Part shown: positions 38,169 through 49,044 of the stretch, piece by piece
How the letters are laid out: each line of letters begins with the position of its first letter
Numbering within the stretch: the first letter of the stretch is position 1
DNA from: Dickeya poaceiphila
Lineage (GTDB): Bacteria > Pseudomonadota > Gammaproteobacteria > Enterobacterales > Enterobacteriaceae
Direction of reading: 5' to 3'
Length of the DNA: 64,000 bases
Assembly (NCBI RefSeq): GCF_007858975.2
Contig: NZ_CP042220.2
Coordinates: forward strand, 1,674,001-1,738,000
The notes under the pieces: model-generated
The model's database searches: none
What the model was told of the DNA's origin: nothing
Seen by the model: only the letters and a program-made list of their open reading frames with translations
Made by a program: the position numbers and the translations under genes

Positions 38169-38196
38169 ATGATACCAATTTCTAAATTATGTAACT
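38169..38196 (-). promoter_or_regulatory. Predicted promoter of porin copy 3
   Basis: Read leftward: AGTTAC, 16-bp spacer ending TTGG, TATCAT. It is aligned with the promoters of the other two porins through the shared TTGGTATCATTT core. The stretch 38197-38250 upstream is AT-rich and could hold OmpR sites. Confidence 0.6.
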
Positions 38197-38254
38197 TTTA
38201 TAAAAAATATATGTCAATTTGTAAAAACAACGGAACTTTGTGAGTCACTTCTAA

Positions 38255-38290
38255 AATAAAAAAAGAAGGGCGCCATAGAGCGCCCTTCTT
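38255..38290 (-). terminator. Terminator of asnS
   Basis: AAGAAGGGCGC (38263-38273) pairs with GCGCCCTTCTT (38280-38290). On the minus strand a long T-rich run follows. Confidence 0.92.
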
Positions 38291-38326
38291 AGTGCAGATA
38301 TTTGTTTTTCTTATGTTATTTTTTGC

Positions 38327-39727
38327 TTAGAACGTAGCGCTACGGGGTGTGCGCGGGAACGGAATCACATCGCGCACATTTTGTACACCGGTTACATAAG
38401 CTATTAAACGCTCAAAACCAAGACCAAAACCCGAATGCGGGATGGTGCCGTAACGGCGCAGATCGCGATACCACCAGTAGTCTTCTTTACTGAGTCCCAT
38501 TTCTTCGAGACGGCTGTCCAGTTGCTCCAGACGTTCTTCACGCTGAGAACCGCCAATAATCTCGCCGATGCCCGGTGCCAGAACGTCCATCGCGGCGACG
38601 GTTTTGCCGTCGCCGTTCATGCGCATATAAAAGGCTTTGATGTCTTTCGGGTAGTTTTTAACTACGACCGGCGCCTGGAAGTGTTTTTCAGCCAGATAAC
38701 GCTCGTGTTCGGAGGAGAGGTCGATACCCCAGGACACCGGGTTCTCAAATGCCTGCCCACAGTTTTCCAGAATGGTGATGGCATCGGTGTAATCTACCTG
38801 AGCGAAATCAGAACTGACAAAACGCTCCAGCCGGCTGATGGCGTCTTTATCTACGCGTTCAGCGAAGAATTTCATGTCATCGGCACGTTCGTCGAGTACG
38901 GCTTTGAACACAAATTTCAGCAGGTTTTCCGCCAGGCTGGCGATGTCGTCCAGCGTTGCAAACGCCACTTCCGGTTCAATCATCCAAAACTCTGCCAGAT
39001 GGCGGCTGGTATTGGAGTTTTCCGCCCGGAAAGTCGGCCCGAAGGTATAGATTTTAGACAGCGCGCAGGCATAGGTTTCGCCGTTAAGCTGGCCGGATAC
39101 GGTCAGGAACGCTTCTTTACCGAAGAAGTCTTCGCTGAAATCGACCTTGCCTTGATCGTTGCGCGGCAGGTTTTCCAGATCCAGTGTGGATACCCGGAAC
39201 ATTTCGCCGGCACCTTCGGTATCGGAGGCGGTAATCAGCGGGGTGGATACCCAATAGAAACCATTTTGATGAAAGAACCGGTGGATGGCCTGTGCCAGCG
39301 TATGACGCACACGAGCGACAGCGCCGATAAGGTTAGTGCGTGGGCGCAAATGCGCCACTTCACGCAGGTATTCGATACTGTGGCGTTTGGCCGCCATCGG
39401 GTAGGTGTCCGGGTCTTCCACCCAGCCGACGACCTTGAGTTCCGTTGCCAGCAGTTCGAAGCTCTGGCCCTCACCGGGGGATTCCACCACTTTACCAGTG
39501 ACTTCCACAGAGCAACCGGTGGTCAGGCGCAGCACATCGCTTTGATAATTAGCAAGATTATTATTGACGACAGCCTGTAGCGAATCAAAGCAGGAACCGT
39601 CATAGACGGCGATAAAAGAAATACCGGCTTTAGAGTCTCTCCGGGTACGTACCCAGCCGCGCACGGTGACGTCACTGTCAACGGCGACACGGCCTTGCAG
39701 TACATCGACTACAGGCACTACGCTCAT
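38327..39727 (-). CDS. asnS: Asparaginyl-tRNA synthetase
   Basis: The 466-residue class II synthetase charges tRNA-Asn. It has an N-terminal OB-fold anticodon-binding domain ([26 protein letters not shown], about 18-43), catalytic motif 2 [24 protein letters not shown] and motif 3 [15 protein letters not shown]. It is identical in length to E. coli AsnS (466 aa). ATG at 39727 follows GAGAG; the longer open frame upstream is not used. The porins lie downstream on the same strand, behind a strong terminator. Confidence 0.98.
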   Translation of the reverse strand: MSVVPVVDVLQGRVAVDSDVTVRGWVRTRRDSKAGISFIAVYDGSCFDSLQAVVNNNLANYQSDVLRLTTGCSVEVTGKVVESPGEGQSFELLATELKVVGWVEDPDTYPMAAKRHSIEYLREVAHLRPRTNLIGAVARVRHTLAQAIHRFFHQNGFYWVSTPLITASDTEGAGEMFRVSTLDLENLPRNDQGKVDFSEDFFGKEAFLTVSGQLNGETYACALSKIYTFGPTFRAENSNTSRHLAEFWMIEPEVAFATLDDIASLAENLLKFVFKAVLDERADDMKFFAERVDKDAISRLERFVSSDFAQVDYTDAITILENCGQAFENPVSWGIDLSSEHERYLAEKHFQAPVVVKNYPKDIKAFYMRMNGDGKTVAAMDVLAPGIGEIIGGSQREERLEQLDSRLEEMGLSKEDYWWYRDLRRYGTIPHSGFGLGFERLIAYVTGVQNVRDVIPFPRTPRSATF

Positions 39728-39905
39728 AACATTCTCTCTATTGGTGAAATTTAATGGGTAACTGTTGCCGCCCGGAAGTGGGCGTTTCGTTATGTTACTT
39801 GTCGTCGGGCAGGACACAAGCAGAAATCACCGCAACGCCGCAAGTTTTATACGATTCCGGCGTTGCTGGCTTAAAGAGTAATCAGTGATGTGGGAAGCGC
39901 AATAC

Positions 39906-41111
39906 TCAGGAGGCCTTTTTCACTCGCGGCAGATCAAACGCTTTGCGTAGCGCGCTGACAAATGCCTGATCCTGACAAATGGTTTTTCCTGGGCTGTCTG
40001 ACAGCTTGGCTACCGGTTTGCCGTTGCACTCCACCAGCTTGATGACGATATTCAGCGGTTTGACGCCGGGAATATCGCAGGTCAGGCGGGTGCCGATGCC
40101 GAAGGCGACATTGATGCGTTGCCCGAAGTGGCGGTAGAGATGCAGTGCCTTTTCCAGATTGAGGTTATCGGAAAACACCAGCGTTTTATCCATCGGGTCG
40201 ATACCCAGCGCATGATAATGCGCAATGGCTTTCTCGCCCCATTCAATCGGGTCGCCGGAATCATGGCGCAATCCCTGATAACGACGGGCGAATTGACGGT
40301 CAAAGTCACGCAAGAACGCATCCATGGTGATGCAGTCGGTGAGTGCGATGCCGAGCTGCTCCGGATATTCCCGCAACCAGGCATCCAGTGCGGCCCGCTG
40401 GCTGTTGGCTAAGGTCGGGCTGATTTGCTGATGAGCCTGGAACCACTCGTGCGCCTGGGTTCCGACCGGCGCCAGTTGCAGACGACGCGCCAAATCGTAG
40501 TTGCTGGTGCCGATAAGGTAAGGGCATTCGGCTTTGAGGGTATGCACTATCTGGTGCTGAACCTCACGAGAAAAACGCCGGCGGGTGCCAAAATCCATCA
40601 GTTTAAAGCGACTGAGATCGACATCGGCGCTGTGCTGGCGAAAGCGAGCCAGCGTGTCGTGTAACTGGTTGAGTGCGGCCTCACTATAACTACCGGGGGT
40701 ACGGTTGCGGTGAACCACTTCGCTGATGACCGCGAGCAGCGGCACTTCCCACAAAATCACGTTGCGCCACGGCCCGGTGATACGGATATCCAGCTTGCCC
40801 TGATGATTGCGAATGCGGATTTGCGAAGGGTCAAAACGGAAGTTTTTCAGCCAGTCGAGGTAGTCGGTTTGAAAAAATGGCAGAGAGGCAAGGTAGTGAT
40901 ACTCATCGTCATGCAGTGACAAGTGACTCATGGCTTCCACTTGCACCCGAATCTCATCGGCGTAGTGCCCTAACAGCTCATCGCCGCGACAACGGAATTC
41001 CGCCGCTACATGCACATCGTGGTAATGGTGATATACCGCCTGTTGCATATGCAGTTTATAGGCGTCGGTATCGAGCAATGAGGTCAATATCGGGGCTGTG
41101 TGCAAAGTCAT
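39906..41111 (-). CDS. pncB: Nicotinate phosphoribosyltransferase
   Basis: The 401-residue enzyme of NAD salvage joins nicotinate to PRPP, giving nicotinate mononucleotide with ATP hydrolysis. E. coli PncB is 400 aa. Landmarks are [19 protein letters not shown] at the N terminus, [12 protein letters not shown], the [21 protein letters not shown] region and [20 protein letters not shown] (PRPP site). The C-terminal segment [22 protein letters not shown] is also family-specific. It is divergent from pepN across a 687-bp spacer, as in E. coli. Confidence 0.97.
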   Translation of the reverse strand: MTLHTAPILTSLLDTDAYKLHMQQAVYHHYHDVHVAAEFRCRGDELLGHYADEIRVQVEAMSHLSLHDDEYHYLASLPFFQTDYLDWLKNFRFDPSQIRIRNHQGKLDIRITGPWRNVILWEVPLLAVISEVVHRNRTPGSYSEAALNQLHDTLARFRQHSADVDLSRFKLMDFGTRRRFSREVQHQIVHTLKAECPYLIGTSNYDLARRLQLAPVGTQAHEWFQAHQQISPTLANSQRAALDAWLREYPEQLGIALTDCITMDAFLRDFDRQFARRYQGLRHDSGDPIEWGEKAIAHYHALGIDPMDKTLVFSDNLNLEKALHLYRHFGQRINVAFGIGTRLTCDIPGVKPLNIVIKLVECNGKPVAKLSDSPGKTICQDQAFVSALRKAFDLPRVKKAS

Positions 41112-41338
41112 AATGCGTTACCGCATCCTCGTTTAATACAGTTACGTTTCATACCATTACGGTTAAGACAGGCACATTGACTACGATGACGTTTATTACA
41201 TTTACCGACTCATGTCGGCGATGTTGCGCGACAGTGGGCGTCACCTGCCTGTTCATCGGGCTTATCACATCATATTGGGCGGGTGAAGGCGAGATTCAAT
41301 CGTGCGATTGTGACAAAAAAGTATCTGTTTTTACGGTC

Positions 41339-41366
41339 TGTTTACCATGAGTGATTGAATTATAAT
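41339..41366 (+). promoter_or_regulatory. Candidate promoter reading towards pepN
   Basis: TGTTTA (41339-41344), 16-bp spacer, TATAAT (41361-41366), a perfect -10. The -35 is only fair. It would start transcription near 41373, about 425 bp ahead of pepN. Confidence 0.45.
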
Positions 41367-41672
41367 GTTTTTTATACTAAACAAAATTACCCGAAAAATC
41401 GTGTTACCGCTGTAGCGATGGGGGGATGACAGGAAAGTTTGCATTCCGGCAGTCACTCCCTTTTAATAGACGTAACAGCCTGTTGAATAACGGAACTGCG
41501 CACAACGTAGGCGAAATCAGTCGCGTAATCAGGTGATAATACGGTTGCTTGCGTACCAGTGACGAGGTGCTGGTGCGAGAGGCGCTGTTTACCCTTGTTT
41601 ACTGTATGAATTTATAAAAGACGGATATCGTCGTCTGGCGAGTGTTACGGGGTGAGGGGAATTCGTTAATAT

Positions 41673-41705
41673 CCCGTGTGTTAACCACGGGTTTTCTGTT
41701 TTTAT
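41673..41705 (+). terminator. Terminator-like hairpin ahead of pepN
   Basis: CCCGTG (41673-41678) pairs with CACGGG (41686-41691), followed by TTTTCTGTTTTT. It sits about 95 bp upstream of the pepN start on the coding strand. Confidence 0.55.
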
Positions 41706-41798
41706 GTATTTCTGCTCCTATATAAAAAGGAGGAGGCAGATAAGCAGCCCGATCACGCCGTATCGCCATCATTACTGCTGTCATTAAGGTAATCAGTC

Positions 41799-44414
41799 AT
41801 GAGTCAACAACCACAAATCAAATACCGGCACGATTACCGCGCGCCGGACTATACCATTACCGACATCGCGCTGGATGTTGATCTGTATCCAGAACAGACC
41901 CGCGTGGTGGCGACCAGTCAGGTCGTGCTGCAGGGGGAAAAAGGCGCGGCGCTGAAGCTGGACGGCGAAGGGCTGAAATTGCTGAATGTTCAGGTCGATG
42001 GTCAGGCGTGGCAGGCGCATCGCTTGTTGGATGATGGCCTGGAACTGACTGGGTTGCCGGAAAAATTCACCCTGCGGATTGAAACGGAAATCAACCCGGC
42101 GGCCAACAGTGCGCTGGAAGGGTTGTATCAGTCGGGCGATGCGCTCTGTACCCAATGCGAGGCTGAAGGCTTCCGCCACATTACCTATTATCTGGACCGC
42201 CCGGACGTTCTGGCGCGTTTCACCACTCGTATTACCGCAGATAAAGCACGCTACCCGTACCTGCTTTCCAATGGTAACCGAACCGGACAGGGCGAGGCGG
42301 ATAACGGGCGTCACTGGGTGGAATGGCAAGACCCGTTCCCGAAACCCTGCTACCTGTTTGCGCTGGTCGCCGGCGATTTTGATGTGCTGCGCGATACCTT
42401 TGTTACCCGTTCTGGCCGTGATGTGGCGCTGGAACTGTTCGTGGACCGCGGCAATCTTGATCGTGCCGACTGGGCGATGACCTCACTGAAGCACGCCATG
42501 AAATGGGATGAAACCCGTTTTGGCCTGGAATACGACCTCGACATTTATATGATCGTGGCAGTGGATTTCTTCAATATGGGGGCGATGGAAAACAAGGGGC
42601 TGAACATCTTCAACTCCAGGTATGTGCTGGCTAAAGCCGAAACCGCCACCGACAAGGACTATCTCGGTATCGAGGCGGTGATCGCTCACGAGTATTTCCA
42701 CAACTGGACCGGCAACCGGGTGACCTGTCGTGACTGGTTCCAGCTCAGCCTGAAAGAAGGGCTGACGGTGTTCCGCGATCAGGAGTTCAGTTCTGATGTG
42801 GGTTCGCGCCCGGCTAACCGTATCGACAACGTGCGGGTGATGCGCGGCGCGCAGTTCGCCGAAGACGCCAGCCCGATGTCCCACCCGATTCGTCCGGATC
42901 AGGTCATCGAGATGAATAACTTCTATACCCTGACCGTGTATGAAAAAGGGTCGGAAGTGATTCGCATGATGCACACGCTGCTGGGTGAAGAGAAATTCCA
43001 GGCAGGGATGCGGCTCTATTTTGATCGTCATGACGGCAGCGCTGCGACCTGTGATGATTTTGTACAGGCGATGGAAGATGCCTCCAGCGTCGATCTGTCG
43101 CAGTTCCGTCGCTGGTACAGCCAGTCCGGCACGCCGGTGGTGACAGTCCGTGACGATTACGACGCCGCCTCTCGCCAGTACCGCCTGCATATCAGCCAGA
43201 TGACGCCGGTCGGGGCCGACAAGCAGCCTAAACTGCCGCTGCATATTCCGCTGGATGTGGAGTTGTACGATAGCGAAGGGAATGTGATCCCGCTGCGCCA
43301 GAAAGGGCAGAAACTGGGTTCAGTACTGAACGTCACTGAAGCTGAGCAAACCTTCGTATTTGATGACGTTCCCTGCCAGCCGGTGCCGTCGCTGCTGCGT
43401 GAATTCTCCGCGCCGGTAAAACTGAACTACCCCTGGAGCGATGAGCAACTGACGTTCCTGATGCGCCACGCCAGCAATGCGTTTTCCCGTTGGGATGCGG
43501 CCCAGAGTCTGCTGGCGAACTATATTCGCCTGAATGTGGCGCGTCATCAGCAAAAACAGCCGTTATCGTTGCCGATGCATGTGGTGGACGCCTTCCGCGG
43601 CGTGCTGCTGGATGACCAGCTGGACCCGATGCTGGCCTCGCAGATTTTGTCGTTGCCGAGCGAGAACGAGATGGCAGAGCTGTTTGAGGTCATCGACCCG
43701 GACGCTATCAGCGCGGTTCGCCAGTCGCTGACACAGACGCTGGCGCAGGAAATGGCGGACGAACTGCTGGCGGTATATCGCGCCAACAAACTGGCGTCTT
43801 ACCGTGTTGATCAGCAGGATATGGGCAAACGTGCGCTGCGCAATCTGTGCCTGAGCTATCTGGCGTTTGCCGAGCGCGAGCAGGCGGACACGCTGGCGGC
43901 AGCGCAATTTACTGATGCCGACAACATGACCGATTCGTTAGCGGCGATGGCGGCATCGGTGGCGGCACAGTTGCCGTGCCGGGACAGACTGCTGGCGGCC
44001 TTTGACGAACGTTGGCATCAGGATGGTCTGGTGATGGACAAATGGTTCGTCCTTCAGGCCACCAGCCCGGCCAGCGATGTGTTGAACCGGGTGCGTGAAT
44101 TGCTTAACCACCGCTCCTTCAGCCTGAACAACCCTAACCGACTGCGCTCGCTGATAGGATCGTTCTGTGCGGGCAACCCGTCGGCGTTCCATGCGGTCGA
44201 TGGCAGCGGCTATCAGTTCCTCACTGAGATGCTCAGCGATCTGAACACCCGCAATCCGCAGGTGGCTTCGCGTCTGATTGAACCGCTGATTCGCCTCAAA
44301 CGTTACGATTCAACCCGTCAGGCGTTGATGCGTCAGGCGCTGGAAACCCTTAAAGGGCTGGAAAACCTCTCCGGTGATCTGTTCGAGAAGATAACCAAAG
44401 CGCTGGAGGCGTAA
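41799..44414 (+). CDS. pepN: Aminopeptidase N
   Basis: The 871-residue M1 zinc metallopeptidase releases N-terminal residues from peptides in the cytosol. The zinc site HEYFHNWTGNRVT begins at His297 (His297, Glu298, His301), the same numbers as E. coli PepN (870 aa); the third ligand Glu is in SLKEGLTVFRDQEF. The exopeptidase motif GAMEN lies at about 261-265. AAGG at 41786-41789 supports the ATG at 41799. A leader hairpin upstream and a strong bidirectional terminator downstream frame the gene. Confidence 0.98.
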   Translation: MSQQPQIKYRHDYRAPDYTITDIALDVDLYPEQTRVVATSQVVLQGEKGAALKLDGEGLKLLNVQVDGQAWQAHRLLDDGLELTGLPEKFTLRIETEINPAANSALEGLYQSGDALCTQCEAEGFRHITYYLDRPDVLARFTTRITADKARYPYLLSNGNRTGQGEADNGRHWVEWQDPFPKPCYLFALVAGDFDVLRDTFVTRSGRDVALELFVDRGNLDRADWAMTSLKHAMKWDETRFGLEYDLDIYMIVAVDFFNMGAMENKGLNIFNSRYVLAKAETATDKDYLGIEAVIAHEYFHNWTGNRVTCRDWFQLSLKEGLTVFRDQEFSSDVGSRPANRIDNVRVMRGAQFAEDASPMSHPIRPDQVIEMNNFYTLTVYEKGSEVIRMMHTLLGEEKFQAGMRLYFDRHDGSAATCDDFVQAMEDASSVDLSQFRRWYSQSGTPVVTVRDDYDAASRQYRLHISQMTPVGADKQPKLPLHIPLDVELYDSEGNVIPLRQKGQKLGSVLNVTEAEQTFVFDDVPCQPVPSLLREFSAPVKLNYPWSDEQLTFLMRHASNAFSRWDAAQSLLANYIRLNVARHQQKQPLSLPMHVVDAFRGVLLDDQLDPMLASQILSLPSENEMAELFEVIDPDAISAVRQSLTQTLAQEMADELLAVYRANKLASYRVDQQDMGKRALRNLCLSYLAFAEREQADTLAAAQFTDADNMTDSLAAMAASVAAQLPCRDRLLAAFDERWHQDGLVMDKWFVLQATSPASDVLNRVRELLNHRSFSLNNPNRLRSLIGSFCAGNPSAFHAVDGSGYQFLTEMLSDLNTRNPQVASRLIEPLIRLKRYDSTRQALMRQALETLKGLENLSGDLFEKITKALEA

Positions 44415-44461
44415 GCGCAGCCAACGCAATATCTCTATCTTATTGATATAATGGCTATAAT

Positions 44462-44496
44462 AAAAACCACCGCTGTCAGCAGACGGTGGTTTTTTA
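44462..44496. terminator. Bidirectional terminator pepN/ssuB
   Basis: AAAAACCACCG (44462-44472) pairs with CGGTGGTTTTT (44484-44494), with T-runs on both strands, between two convergent genes. Confidence 0.93.
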
Positions 44497-44515
44497 TGCC
44501 CTGAGAGTGGGAATA

Positions 44516-45307
44516 TCAGGCGTGTGCCTGTGAGGGATAGGCTGTGTCGTGGGGAATCGCAGGCGCCAAAATCCGTTCCAGTACCTGCGCTTCCAGCTCT
44601 GCCAGCCGGGCGGAGCCGCGGCGGCGTGGGCGCGGCAGGTCAATCGTTACATCCAGCCCGACCTGTCCGTCTTCTATCAGGATCACCCGGTCGGCAAGGG
44701 CTACCGCTTCACTGACGTCATGCGTTACCAGCAAAACGGTGAACCCCTGTTGCAACCATAGCGATTCAATCAACCCCTGCATTTCGATGCGGGTCAAGGC
44801 GTCGAGTGCGCCCAGCGGTTCATCCAGCAGTAACAGGCCGGGGTGGTGGATCAGCGCACGCGCCAACGCTACCCGTTGTTTTTGTCCGCCGGACAGCGCA
44901 GTCGGCCAGTCGGCAGCACGTGATGATAACCCGACTGCCTCCAGCGCCTGATGGGCGGCGCTACGCCACTCGCCGCGCAGTCCCAATCCAACGTTGTCGA
45001 TTACCCGCTTCCACGGCAGTAAACGGGCTTCCTGAAACATCAGCCGGATATCGTCGCGTGCCTGATGCAACGGGGCGCGGCCTGCCAGCAGCTCTCCGCC
45101 ACTGGTTTGCTCCAGTCCGGCCAGCAGCCGCAGCAACGTGCTTTTGCCGCAGCCGCTGCGACCGACTACCGCAACAAACTGTCCGGCTGGAATGTGCAGG
45201 TGCACCTCATTGAGAATGGTGCGGTGACCATAGCGCTTGGTGACGCCGTTGATTAACAGCGGCGTGCCGGCGTTAAGGCGGGCTGGCGCAGTGTGAGTAA
45301 ACGTCAT
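44516..45307 (-). CDS. ssuB: Aliphatic sulfonate ABC transporter ATPase SsuB
   Basis: The 263-residue ATPase of the alkanesulfonate importer has Walker [35 protein letters not shown] (the Q-loop stretch typical of SsuB/TauB), [15 protein letters not shown], Walker [17 protein letters not shown] and [14 protein letters not shown]. The start overlaps the ssuC stop as ATGA (45304-45307). Last gene of ssuEADCB. Expression is probably induced by sulfate limitation through Cbl/CysB as in E. coli; no site was identified. Confidence 0.95.
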   Translation of the reverse strand: MTFTHTAPARLNAGTPLLINGVTKRYGHRTILNEVHLHIPAGQFVAVVGRSGCGKSTLLRLLAGLEQTSGGELLAGRAPLHQARDDIRLMFQEARLLPWKRVIDNVGLGLRGEWRSAAHQALEAVGLSSRAADWPTALSGGQKQRVALARALIHHPGLLLLDEPLGALDALTRIEMQGLIESLWLQQGFTVLLVTHDVSEAVALADRVILIEDGQVGLDVTIDLPRPRRRGSARLAELEAQVLERILAPAIPHDTAYPSQAHA

Positions 45308-46095
45308 GCGTGTTCCTCCGTTAGTTGCCAACTGGGATGCCAGCGCAGCCAGATACGTTCCAGCGTCAGGGCGATGACATCCGCCAGTTTGCCCAGCAGG
45401 GCATATAGAATGATCGCCACCACCACGACATCCGTTTGCAGAAATTCGCGGGCATTCATCGCCAGATAGCCGATACCGGAACTGGCGGAGATGGTTTCCG
45501 CCACGATCAGCGTCAGCCACATCAAGCCGAGCGAGAAACGCACGCCGACCATGATCGAGGGCAGCGCACCGGGTAGCACCACCTCACGGAACAGCCGAAA
45601 GCCAGACAGGCCGTAACTGCGAGCCATTTCCAGCAAACCGCTGTCGATAGTGCGGATGCCGTGATAAGTGTTGAGGTAGATGGGGAACAGGGTGCCGAGC
45701 GCCACCAGAAAAATTTTGGCGCTTTCATCAATACCGAACCACAAGATCACCAGCGGGATCAACGCCAGATGCGGCACGTTGCGCAGCATCTGCATTGAGG
45801 TGTCCAGCAGGCGTTCGCCGGTGCGGGATAGTCCGGTAATAAAGCCAAGCGCCAGCCCCAGCGCGCCGCCGATGGCAAAACCGGTCAGCGCGCGCCAGGT
45901 ACTGATGCTGAGGTGTTGCCACAGTTCACCACTGCGGGCTAGCCGCCAGAACGTCACGGTAATCGCTTGCGGTGACGGCAGGATGCGGGTGGAAAGCCAG
46001 CCGACGCTGGAGGCGAGTTGCCAGAGCGCTACCAGCAGCAGCGGCAGCAACCAGGGCGTCAGGCGTACGGTGATCGGTGTCAGGAGCCTCTGCAT
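45304..46095 (-). CDS. ssuC: Aliphatic sulfonate ABC transporter permease SsuC
   Basis: The 263-residue inner-membrane permease has about six helices and the BPD-transp-1 EAA-like loop ([32 protein letters not shown]). ATG at 46095 is supported by GAGGA and matches the E. coli SsuC length (263 aa). It passes alkanesulfonates delivered by SsuA. Overlaps ssuB at its 3' end and follows ssuD by 10 bp. Confidence 0.95.
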   Translation of the reverse strand: MQRLLTPITVRLTPWLLPLLLVALWQLASSVGWLSTRILPSPQAITVTFWRLARSGELWQHLSISTWRALTGFAIGGALGLALGFITGLSRTGERLLDTSMQMLRNVPHLALIPLVILWFGIDESAKIFLVALGTLFPIYLNTYHGIRTIDSGLLEMARSYGLSGFRLFREVVLPGALPSIMVGVRFSLGLMWLTLIVAETISASSGIGYLAMNAREFLQTDVVVVAIILYALLGKLADVIALTLERIWLRWHPSWQLTEEHA

Positions 46096-46105
46096 CAGTT
46101 GGTCC

Positions 46106-47254
46106 TCAGCTTTGGGCTGCTTTGAGCAGCGGGACAAATTCGTTACCGACGATTTCACCTTGCGAACGCAGCGGCTGCGGTTGTGGCACCTCCGGCACGG
46201 CCACATCCAGATGCGGGAACAGGAGTTCGGCGACCTTGTAGGCTTCTTCCAGATGCGGATAACCTGACAACACAAAGGTATCGATACCCAAATCGGCATA
46301 TTCCTGAATACGTTGCGCCACAGTCTGTGGGTCGCCCACCAGCGCGGTGCCCGCACCGCCGCGTACCAGACCAATACCGGCCCACAGGTTGGGGCTGATC
46401 TCCAGCTTGTCGCGGCGGCCACCGTGCAGCGCTACCATGCGCTGTTGGCCCACCGAGTCAAAGCGTTTTAGCGATGCCTGCGCCTCGGCGATAGTGTCGT
46501 CGTCCAGCCGGGAGATCAACCGATTGGCGGCCTGCCAGGCTTCTTCGCTGGTCTCACGCACAATCACATGCAGGCGAATGCCAAAACGTACGCTGCGCCC
46601 TTGTGCGGCGGCTTTGGCTCGTACGCGGTCCAGCTTTTCTTTTACTTGTGCCGGTGGTTCGCCCCAGGTGAGATAGAGTTCAACCTGTTCGGCAGCCAGA
46701 TCCAGCGCCGCATCCGACGAGCCGCCGAAGTAGAGCGGCGGACGCGGTTGCTGTACCGGCGGATAATGCAGTTTGGCACCTTTCACCTGAATGTGTTTGC
46801 CGTCGTAATCGACGGTTTCGCCTTCTAATACTCGCCGCCAGATGCGGGTAAATTCGGCGGAGGCTTCATAGCGCTGTTCATGACTGAGGAACAATCCTTC
46901 GGCAGCCAGTTCCTCCGGGTCGCCGCCCGTCACCAGATTAAACAGCGCCCGGCCATTGGAAAGTCTGTCCAGCGTAGCGGCCTGACGGGCGGCCAGCGTT
47001 GGCGAGACGATGCCAGGGCGCAGCGCCACCAAAAAGCGCAGACGCTGAGTGACCGGGATCAGCGACGACGCCACCAACCAGGAATCTTCGCAGGAGCGGC
47101 CCGTGGGGATCAGTACGCCGCCGAACCCCAGACGGTCTGCCGCCTGAGCAATCTGTTGCAGGTAACCATAATCAACCGGGCGGGCATTTTCGCCGCGACC
47201 AAAATAGTGGCCGTCACCGTGAGTGGGCAGGAACCAGAAAATATTCAGACTCAT
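46106..47254 (-). CDS. ssuD: FMNH2-dependent alkanesulfonate monooxygenase
   Basis: The 382-residue flavin monooxygenase of the bacterial luciferase superfamily cleaves C1-C10 alkanesulfonates into aldehyde and sulfite, using FMNH2 from SsuE and O2. It matches E. coli SsuD (381 aa), including [14 protein letters not shown] at the N terminus (substrate pocket), [46 protein letters not shown] and [24 protein letters not shown] follows GGAGAC. Supplies sulfite for cysteine synthesis. Confidence 0.97.
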   Translation of the reverse strand: MSLNIFWFLPTHGDGHYFGRGENARPVDYGYLQQIAQAADRLGFGGVLIPTGRSCEDSWLVASSLIPVTQRLRFLVALRPGIVSPTLAARQAATLDRLSNGRALFNLVTGGDPEELAAEGLFLSHEQRYEASAEFTRIWRRVLEGETVDYDGKHIQVKGAKLHYPPVQQPRPPLYFGGSSDAALDLAAEQVELYLTWGEPPAQVKEKLDRVRAKAAAQGRSVRFGIRLHVIVRETSEEAWQAANRLISRLDDDTIAEAQASLKRFDSVGQQRMVALHGGRRDKLEISPNLWAGIGLVRGGAGTALVGDPQTVAQRIQEYADLGIDTFVLSGYPHLEEAYKVAELLFPHLDVAVPEVPQPQPLRSQGEIVGNEFVPLLKAAQS

Positions 47255-47285
47255 TATTATTGTCTCCGTGAAATCAGGCTGAGGA

Positions 47286-48245
47286 TCAGTGTGCTACTGG
47301 GGCGTGCCAGATCCGGCTGGCGACGTCCAGTTTGCTGGGAATCAGGTGGTTTTCGTAAAACAGATCGGCGGTGTGTTGTTGCGCCTGCAAGGTGCGCTCA
47401 TCCACCGGTTTGATCACCGTGATGGGGCGATGGTCAAAATAGGTACTGATAACTGCTTCCGGTAACCCCATGGCGTTGGCCAGCAGTGTAACGCTCTGCG
47501 ACCGCTGGCTGATGGTCAGGGCATCGGCTTGAGTCAGGGTGGTGAGTAACTGTTGCAGGAAAGCACCGTATTTTTCGGCATAACTACGCGATGCCAGATA
47601 GAACGAACCTGTCAGGTTTAAGTCGGTGCCGTCGGCCAGTACCCGAACGCCGCCTTGCAACAGCGCCGCCGAGTAGTAGGGGTCCCAGATGGTCCAGGCG
47701 TCAACGTTACCTTGCTGGAAGGCGGCGCGGGCGTCGGCTGGCGTCAGGTAGGCGGGCTGGATATCGGTAAATGCCAGCCCGGCTTTTTGCAGGTTGCGCA
47801 GCAACAGGTTATGGGAGCTGGAGCCTTTCTGAAACGCGACCTTGCGGCCTTTCAGGTCGGCGACGGTTTTGATCGGGCTATCGTCCCGAACCAGAATCAC
47901 TTCAGCGTTGGGTTTGGGCGGTTCGACACCGATGTAAACCAGATCGGCACCGGCAGCCTGCGCGAAGATTGGCGGTATATCACCGGTACTGCCGACATCA
48001 ATGCTGCCGATGTTGAGCGCTTCCAGCATTTGCGGCCCGGCTGGAAATTCAATCCAACTGATTTTGGTGTGCGGGAACTGTTTTTCCAGCAACTGATGGG
48101 TTTTGGCCAGCACCAGACTGACTGAGCCTTTCTGAAAGCCGATGCGCAGCTGTTCCGGGGCGGTGTCGGCAGCGGCGAAGGCGGATACGCCAAGTGTGGC
48201 GGAGAACAGCAGTGTTAGAGCAGCGTGTTTAATCCAGGGCAACAT
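47286..48245 (-). CDS. ssuA: Aliphatic sulfonate-binding periplasmic protein SsuA
   Basis: The 319-residue solute-binding protein has a signal peptide ([24 protein letters not shown]), then mature [27 protein letters not shown]. It has typical SsuA/TauA-family segments: [31 protein letters not shown] and [21 protein letters not shown] 48245 is favoured over the adjacent GTG because AAGGA is 7 bp away. It presents sulfonates to SsuCB. It lies between ssuE and ssuD as in E. coli. Confidence 0.95.
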   Translation of the reverse strand: MLPWIKHAALTLLFSATLGVSAFAAADTAPEQLRIGFQKGSVSLVLAKTHQLLEKQFPHTKISWIEFPAGPQMLEALNIGSIDVGSTGDIPPIFAQAAGADLVYIGVEPPKPNAEVILVRDDSPIKTVADLKGRKVAFQKGSSSHNLLLRNLQKAGLAFTDIQPAYLTPADARAAFQQGNVDAWTIWDPYYSAALLQGGVRVLADGTDLNLTGSFYLASRSYAEKYGAFLQQLLTTLTQADALTISQRSQSVTLLANAMGLPEAVISTYFDHRPITVIKPVDERTLQAQQHTADLFYENHLIPSKLDVASRIWHAPVAH

Positions 48246-48272
48246 CACATTTTCCTTGTCATAAAAGAACTG

Positions 48273-48827
48273 TCAGGCGCTTTGACGCAGCGGTTCGGGC
48301 TGACGACGAATCAATGCCTGAAAGAAGATATGCAACGCCTCTTGCAGACGCGCTTCCAGGGGGTCGCTAAATTGTGGGGTGCGGTCGTAGTGGGTGATTT
48401 GGCTGTCATCTGCAAATACGCCTTGCAGAATTTCCTGTGCTTTCAGGGCATTCAGTACGGGTTTCAGGCTGTAATCCACCGCCAGCATGTGCGCGACGGA
48501 ACCGGCGGTGGACAGGGGCAGCACTACTTTATGTTCCAGCGCGCGCTCCGGTAATATGTCCAACAGGGCTTTCAGGCCGCCGGAAAACGACGCTTTGTAA
48601 ATCGGGGTGGCGACCAGTACGCCGTCGGTAGTGGCGAGTTGTTCGTTCAGGGTGTGCAATGCCGGGCTGTCGAAGCGGGCATTGAGCAGGTCTTCCGGCA
48701 GAAAGTTGTGCAGGTGCCACGGCAGTACCTCGACACCTTTGGCGGCCAGCCATTTTCCAGCGTGATGCAATAAGGCGGTTGAACGGGAAGGGTAGCGTGG
48801 GCTGCCTGCCAGTGTGATAACGCGCAT
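48273..48827 (-). CDS. ssuE: NADPH-dependent FMN reductase SsuE
   Basis: The 184-residue flavodoxin-like reductase supplies FMNH2 to SsuD. The N-terminal FMN-phosphate loop is LAGSPRYPSRSTALL; VATPIYKASFSGGLKALLDILP is the conserved FMN-binding segment. ATG at 48827 is set by AAGGAGT just upstream. First gene of ssuEADCB, divergent from pyrD across 260 bp. Confidence 0.95.
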   Translation of the reverse strand: MRVITLAGSPRYPSRSTALLHHAGKWLAAKGVEVLPWHLHNFLPEDLLNARFDSPALHTLNEQLATTDGVLVATPIYKASFSGGLKALLDILPERALEHKVVLPLSTAGSVAHMLAVDYSLKPVLNALKAQEILQGVFADDSQITHYDRTPQFSDPLEARLQEALHIFFQALIRRQPEPLRQSA

Positions 48828-48976
48828 GATCACTCCTTATAACCAAAAAGTATCGTTTTTAACTATTTAATAACGGTTTGGTTAGTCTGGCAGACAGGGT
48901 GCAGGTTAGAAAAATGATTTATTGTGGAATGGAAAGCGAAAAAACGAATAAAAAATCTCCAATATGCGATGGGGAA

Positions 48977-48992
48977 AAGAAAACGATTGCGT
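48977..48992. promoter_or_regulatory. PurR box upstream of pyrD
   Basis: AAGAAAACGATTGCGT matches the PurR operator consensus (ANGAAAACGTTTGCGT) at all fixed positions but one. E. coli pyrD is repressed by PurR. The box lies about 65 bp before the predicted start of transcription. Confidence 0.75.
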
Positions 48993-49044
48993 CACGGCGG
49001 CGTTTTTTTAACCCCGGTCAATTCCTTTTCGTGCAGTGATGGAT

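Larger units (their letters stand above)
41112..41798. other. 687-bp pncB-pepN divergent spacer
   Basis: No credible protein gene on either strand. It contains a TATAAT hexamer at 41361-41366 with TGTTTA 16 bp upstream, reading towards pepN, and a terminator-like hairpin at 41673-41695. So a roughly 320-nt leader or small transcript may be made here. Confidence 0.5.

Noticed and set aside
38435..39580. 381-codon plus-strand open frame opposite asnS
   Set aside because: Antisense shadow of a certain housekeeping gene; composition is low-quality (Phe/Arg/Gln rich) and no motif is seen.
41599..41784. 61-codon minus-strand frame in the pncB-pepN spacer
   Set aside because: Random composition, overlaps the pepN leader signals.
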